A stretch of DNA of 64,000 bases from NCBI GenBank assembly GCA_022483465.1, contig JAKVNF010000004.1, forward strand, positions 1 through 64,000. Direction: 5' to 3'. The notes below the pieces were generated by a model, which had not been told where the DNA came from, did no database searches, and saw only the letters and a program-made list of their open reading frames with translations. This DNA is from Lachnospiraceae bacterium. Lineage in GTDB: Bacteria; Bacillota; Clostridia; Lachnospirales; Lachnospiraceae. This document shows, in pieces, positions 60,208 through 64,000 of the stretch; the stretch's first letter is position 1, and every line of letters starts with the position of its first letter. The position numbers and the translations under genes were made by a program.

Positions 60208-62361
60208 TTAAATATATATCTCACTGCTCCCCCATTCATGGTCACTGCTGTTTCCTGCACTGATTCGAAGTTTCATTCCGTTGCTGACGATTTCCATATT
60301 TTTACCATAATAAGAAAATTCTTTCGGATCAATATAGAAATCCACATTTTTCTTTTCGCCCGGATTAAGAAAGACTTTTTGAAAACGGGCAAGTTCTTTC
60401 TTCGGACGCACCACAGATGCATGTAAGATTTCGTAATAACACTGAACGACCTCTGCCCCCGCAACATTGCCTGTGTTACTTACCTTACAATGGACATGCA
60501 CTCTTTTGTCCTGTTCTATCTTGACTTCAACATCCGAAATATCAAACTCTGTATAGGATAATCCAAAACCAAATGGATATAATGGTGTATTGGGAATATC
60601 CATATATCTGCTGGTGAAACGGTTCTCCAGGTTATCCGCAGTAAGCACATGTCCGGTTTTTATATCCCAGTAACTGATCGGCACCTGTCCCACACACCAG
60701 GGAATACTTACAGCCAGTTTTCCCGAAGGATTGGTTATACCATACACAAGATCTGTGATTGCTTTCGCTCCCATGGTTCCCGGTCTCCATGCCATGATGA
60801 CGGCCCTGGATTTTTCTGAGATTCTCCGCAGATCCAGCGGTCTTCCTGAGATGACCACTGTGACGATATTATCTGTGCGTTTTGCTATTTTTTCAAAAAG
60901 CATCTGCTGCTCTTCCGGTAAAGTCAGAAATGCTCTGCTGGCAGCCTCTCCGGACTGAGATTCATGTTCCCCAAGTACACATACAACTGTATCTTCCCGG
61001 GTTATCGTTTCCAGCCACTGCTCATCCGTTTCCTCATCCGAACACTCTTGTTCCACCTGCCAGATCTTACATTCTTCCCCGGTAAGCATCCTGCATCCAG
61101 GAATACATTCCCCATTGATCTGTTTATTTTGAAGAATGTCTTCGATCGTTTCAACGGACTCATGCTCACCAAAGATTGCCCAGCGGCTCAGGAATTCCCT
61201 GGATGTCACATAAGGTCCTGCCCAGATGACTTTCTGTTTCTGGCTCAAAGGCAAAATTTTTTCATTTTTCAAAAGGACACAGCTTTCGCTGGCCATCTGA
61301 TATGCTTTCGTCCGGTTATACAGCGTAAGTTTTTCACTTTTTCCGAGACCTGCAAAGGGATTTTCAAAAAGTCCCAGCTGATTTTTCATCATCAAAACCC
61401 GGAATGCGCTTTCGTCGATAAAGGATTCCGGAATCTGCCCGTTTTTCACCAGTTCTTCCAGTCGGAACATATAAGCAGGACTCATCATATCTATATCCAC
61501 TCCGGCTTCTATAGCCTGAACCGTCGCTTCATCCATATCGGCTGCCACACCCTGTTCTTCCAGCTGTCCGATGGCACCCCAGTCTGAGATCACCGTGCCA
61601 TCAAATCCTTCTTTATCCCGCAAAAGGTCTCTGAGAAGTTCCTTATTCCCACTGATCGGTTTTCGGTCTATGGCATTAAAAGCGGTCATAACCATAGCAG
61701 GTTTTGCCTTCAAAGCCATGCGGAAAGGTTTTACATACTGTTCCAGGAATGTCCGTTGGGATATTTCAACATCGTTATATTCCCGGCCTGCATTCACTGC
61801 TCCGTAACCTGCAAAATGTTTCAGACATGCTGCGATTCCTTCATCGCTTTTCTGCTGATAGCCGTCTACCATGGCCTCTCCCATGACGCCGTTCACATAG
61901 GGATCTTCACCAAAGGACTCCATCATCCTGCCCCAACGGGGATCCCTTGAAACATCGATCATCGGAGAAAAGGTTGCCTTAAGTCCTTCGGAAGATGCCT
62001 CTGAGGCAGCTATCGCTGCTGCCTCAGACACCAGTTCCGGATGAAAGGAACATGCCTGCCCCAGCGGAATCGGAAAAATAGTCCGACACCCATGGATCAC
62101 ATCTGCCATAAAGAGAAGAGGAATATGATGGGGATGCTGCTCCATATATTTGCTCTGAATATCATATATTTTTTCTTTACCGATCACTCCCAGCACGGAG
62201 CCCGCATACTGAATGACCCATTCCGGCGGTAATTGTTCGCCGACAACACCGGTAAGCACTGCCTCTTTGTCAAAATACACACCGGTAAGCTGTACCATCT
62301 GTCCTATTTTTTCCTGCAAAGACATTTCCGACAGCAATTGTTGCAATTTATGTATTTCCAT
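60208..62361 (-). CDS. GH3 beta-glucosidase/xylosidase-type enzyme, canonical domain order
   Basis: 717 aa; LQEKIGQMVQL, FSPMIDVSRDPRWGRMMESFGEDPYVNG, KHFAGYGAVNAGREYNDVEISQRTF, GTVISDWGAIGQL, YPFGFGLSYTEFDIS. Confidence 0.92.
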   Translation of the reverse strand: MEIHKLQQLLSEMSLQEKIGQMVQLTGVYFDKEAVLTGVVGEQLPPEWVIQYAGSVLGVIGKEKIYDIQSKYMEQHPHHIPLLFMADVIHGCRTIFPIPLGQACSFHPELVSEAAAIAASEASSEGLKATFSPMIDVSRDPRWGRMMESFGEDPYVNGVMGEAMVDGYQQKSDEGIAACLKHFAGYGAVNAGREYNDVEISQRTFLEQYVKPFRMALKAKPAMVMTAFNAIDRKPISGNKELLRDLLRDKEGFDGTVISDWGAIGQLEEQGVAADMDEATVQAIEAGVDIDMMSPAYMFRLEELVKNGQIPESFIDESAFRVLMMKNQLGLFENPFAGLGKSEKLTLYNRTKAYQMASESCVLLKNEKILPLSQKQKVIWAGPYVTSREFLSRWAIFGEHESVETIEDILQNKQINGECIPGCRMLTGEECKIWQVEQECSDEETDEQWLETITREDTVVCVLGEHESQSGEAASRAFLTLPEEQQMLFEKIAKRTDNIVTVVISGRPLDLRRISEKSRAVIMAWRPGTMGAKAITDLVYGITNPSGKLAVSIPWCVGQVPISYWDIKTGHVLTADNLENRFTSRYMDIPNTPLYPFGFGLSYTEFDISDVEVKIEQDKRVHVHCKVSNTGNVAGAEVVQCYYEILHASVVRPKKELARFQKVFLNPGEKKNVDFYIDPKEFSYYGKNMEIVSNGMKLRISAGNSSDHEWGSSEIYI

Positions 62362-62419
62362 GATTACTCCTTATGTTTGATCTGTTGTAACTGTGAAGGT
62401 ACCGAACAGTTACCATCTG

Positions 62420-62880
62420 TTTTTTCATTTTTTTCCACTATGGGCTTGCCAGAATCGAGAAGTTCTCGTACGAGTCCTACAACGAGGCCGAGACTCTGCA
62501 GGGGGGCGGTCGAGCACCATCGCGCTCGAATCGGTCACTACCCGGAACGGGTCCTGGTCGACCAGATCTATCGGACGAGAAAGAACAGGACGTACTGCAA
62601 AGAGCATGGCATACGGATGTCCGGGCCGAGACTTGGCAGAAAGGCATCTGACCCCGACCTGGCGGAAGCCGAGAAGAAAGTAGAGTATCAGGACAACACG
62701 GATCGCATAGCAGTCGAGCGGTCGTTCAGCCTGAGCAAGCGTTGCTACAAGATGGGGTTGGTCATGGAATACCTGGACGATACTGTCCATACGGCAGTCA
62801 GCCTCTCGGTTCTGGCAACCAATCTGTTTGAGATTCTTGACGCGATCCGGTCTCTTTTTTGCCTTTTTTATTGGAAGGTA
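62420..62880 (+). pseudogene. IS5/IS1182-type transposase C-terminal remnant
   Basis: GLARIEKFSYESYNEAETLQ then frameshift to AVEHHRARIGHYPERVLVDQIYRTRKNRTYCKEHGIRMSGPRLGRK...DRIAVERSFSLSKRCYKMGLVM; no intact ORF. Confidence 0.75.
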
Positions 62881-63041
62881 CGAAACTTCGCGGTTTTCGG
62901 TTGGGAGGCCCTTCCGTCGGCGGCTTGAGTGGCCAAACATTCATCGCAATTGCATAACGATCAAGAAATATTCACTTTGGAATTTAAGGCCGGGTTATTC
63001 AGCTGACACTATTTACACTGGTGTGTAGGTCAAATCACCTT

Positions 63042-64000
63042 TTAATCAAAATAAATCGTCTTACCGCTCTTTGCAGACTCATAGATTGCTTCCAGTACAC
63101 GGGTAACCACTGCAGCCTGTGCAGGTTTTACTACCTGTTCAGCTCCGTCAGCAACGATATGGTAGAACAGTTCCTGTTCATAATCTCCTGCCGTTTTTTC
63201 TTCTCCTGAGAAGAATGCTACTCCTTCACCGGATAATGCCGGTTTCTCTACGACCTGTTTATTGTGGTGGATATAGTTGATCCGCAGGCCGTCTTTCATA
63301 TCTGCTCCGGCTTTTGTTCCGCACAGACTTGTCTTGGCCTCGTCAACCTCCAGTGTATTCAGTGCCCAGGCAGCTTCCAGCTCGATCACTGCACCGTTTT
63401 TCATACGGATGAATCCGAAGGCGGAATCTTCTACACAGAATTCCTTCGGATCCCAGTTTCCAAAGGCATTTCCCTGATTGGTCTGGTCAGCCAGTTTGTG
63501 GAAGGTCTGTCCTGTTACAGACTCTACTTCATAGTTGTCCATCATCCATAAGGTCAGATCCAGGGCATGGGTTCCGATATCGATCAGCGGACCGCCGCCC
63601 TGTTCTTCTTCATTTAAGAATACGCCCCAGGTAGGAACTGCTCTTCTTCTGAGTGCATGGGCTTTTGCAAAGTAGATCTCTCCCAGTTCGTCAGCCTTAC
63701 ACATTTCTTTCAGATACAGGGAATCTGCACGGTAACGGTTCTGGTATCCGATGTTCAGGATTCTGCCTGTTTTCTCTGAAGTCTCCACCATCTTCTGTGC
63801 TTCTGCATAATTCTTTGCCATCGGTTTTTCACACATAACATCTTTTCCTGCTTCCATAGCTGCGATAGAGATCTCTGCATGGGAGCGGTTCGGTGTGGTT
63901 ACATATACAACATCCAGGTCCTCTTTGATAAGTTCCTGATAATCTTCAAATACTTTTGCATCCTCTGTGCCATATTCTTCTTTTGCTTTCTCTGCACGCT
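63042..64000 (-). CDS. Gfo/Idh/MocA-family oxidoreductase, 5' end outside window
   Basis: DVVYVTTPNRSHAEISIAAMEAGKDVMCEKPMAKNYAEAQKMVE; GGGPLIDIGTHALDLTLWMM; frame open upstream to window edge. Confidence 0.9.
   Translation of the reverse strand, partial: RAEKAKEEYGTEDAKVFEDYQELIKEDLDVVYVTTPNRSHAEISIAAMEAGKDVMCEKPMAKNYAEAQKMVETSEKTGRILNIGYQNRYRADSLYLKEMCKADELGEIYFAKAHALRRRAVPTWGVFLNEEEQGGGPLIDIGTHALDLTLWMMDNYEVESVTGQTFHKLADQTNQGNAFGNWDPKEFCVEDSAFGFIRMKNGAVIELEAAWALNTLEVDEAKTSLCGTKAGADMKDGLRINYIHHNKQVVEKPALSGEGVAFFSGEEKTAGDYEQELFYHIVADGAEQVVKPAQAAVVTRVLEAIYESAKSGKTIYFD

Larger units (their letters stand above)
58381..60213 (+). mobile_element. IS1634-type insertion sequence (ends approximate)
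   Basis: Imperfect IRs ACTTAAACTGTATCGATAAATTTAGGGACGCTA (left) vs reverse complement of TAGCGTACCTAAATCATACCGTTACAGCTTAAAT (right); no clear TSD. Confidence 0.6.

Overview
This 64 kb window looks like a high-GC Clostridia/Lachnospiraceae-type chromosome; the assignment rests on gene content only. From about 1 to 52.6 kb it is mostly core genes: sugar transferases, ygiD/HxlR/trmD-like, uxaA/YhcH/PfkB, TraX, an LCP protein, cstA behind a T-box, an ECF S component with a class V aminotransferase, an AMP ligase with an Orn/Lys/Arg decarboxylase, mscL, murD, nfo, CDF, tex, a permuted GH3, peptidases, and the F1Fo ATP synthase operon. This part is interrupted by IS1595-, ISL3- and IS200-type elements. 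From about 52.7 kb to the end it becomes AT-richer: a plant-polysaccharide cluster (GH3, GH28, CE1-type esterase, Gfo/Idh/MocA) partly pseudogenised and invaded by nested IS elements and two identical 308-bp MITE-like elements. The MITE ends match the IS1595-type element 50 kb away. Most notable observations: (1) an ATP synthase alpha subunit carrying a delta C-terminal-like domain at its N-terminus in an operon with no atpH; (2) a sortase-B-like lipoprotein that appears to lack all catalytic residues; (3) a GT2/sugar-transferase fusion whose transferase domain lacks catalytic motifs and carries a PESR-repeat insertion; (4) the IS1595/MITE pair with target duplications and gene disruptions; (5) a two-gene IS whose small ORF resembles the N-terminal domain of IS1634-type transposases; (6) a T-box leader upstream of an unknown gene plus cstA; (7) a divergent TrmD-like gene coupled to an HxlR regulator. 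All calls come from reading the sequence and the supplied translations; no database search or computation was run.
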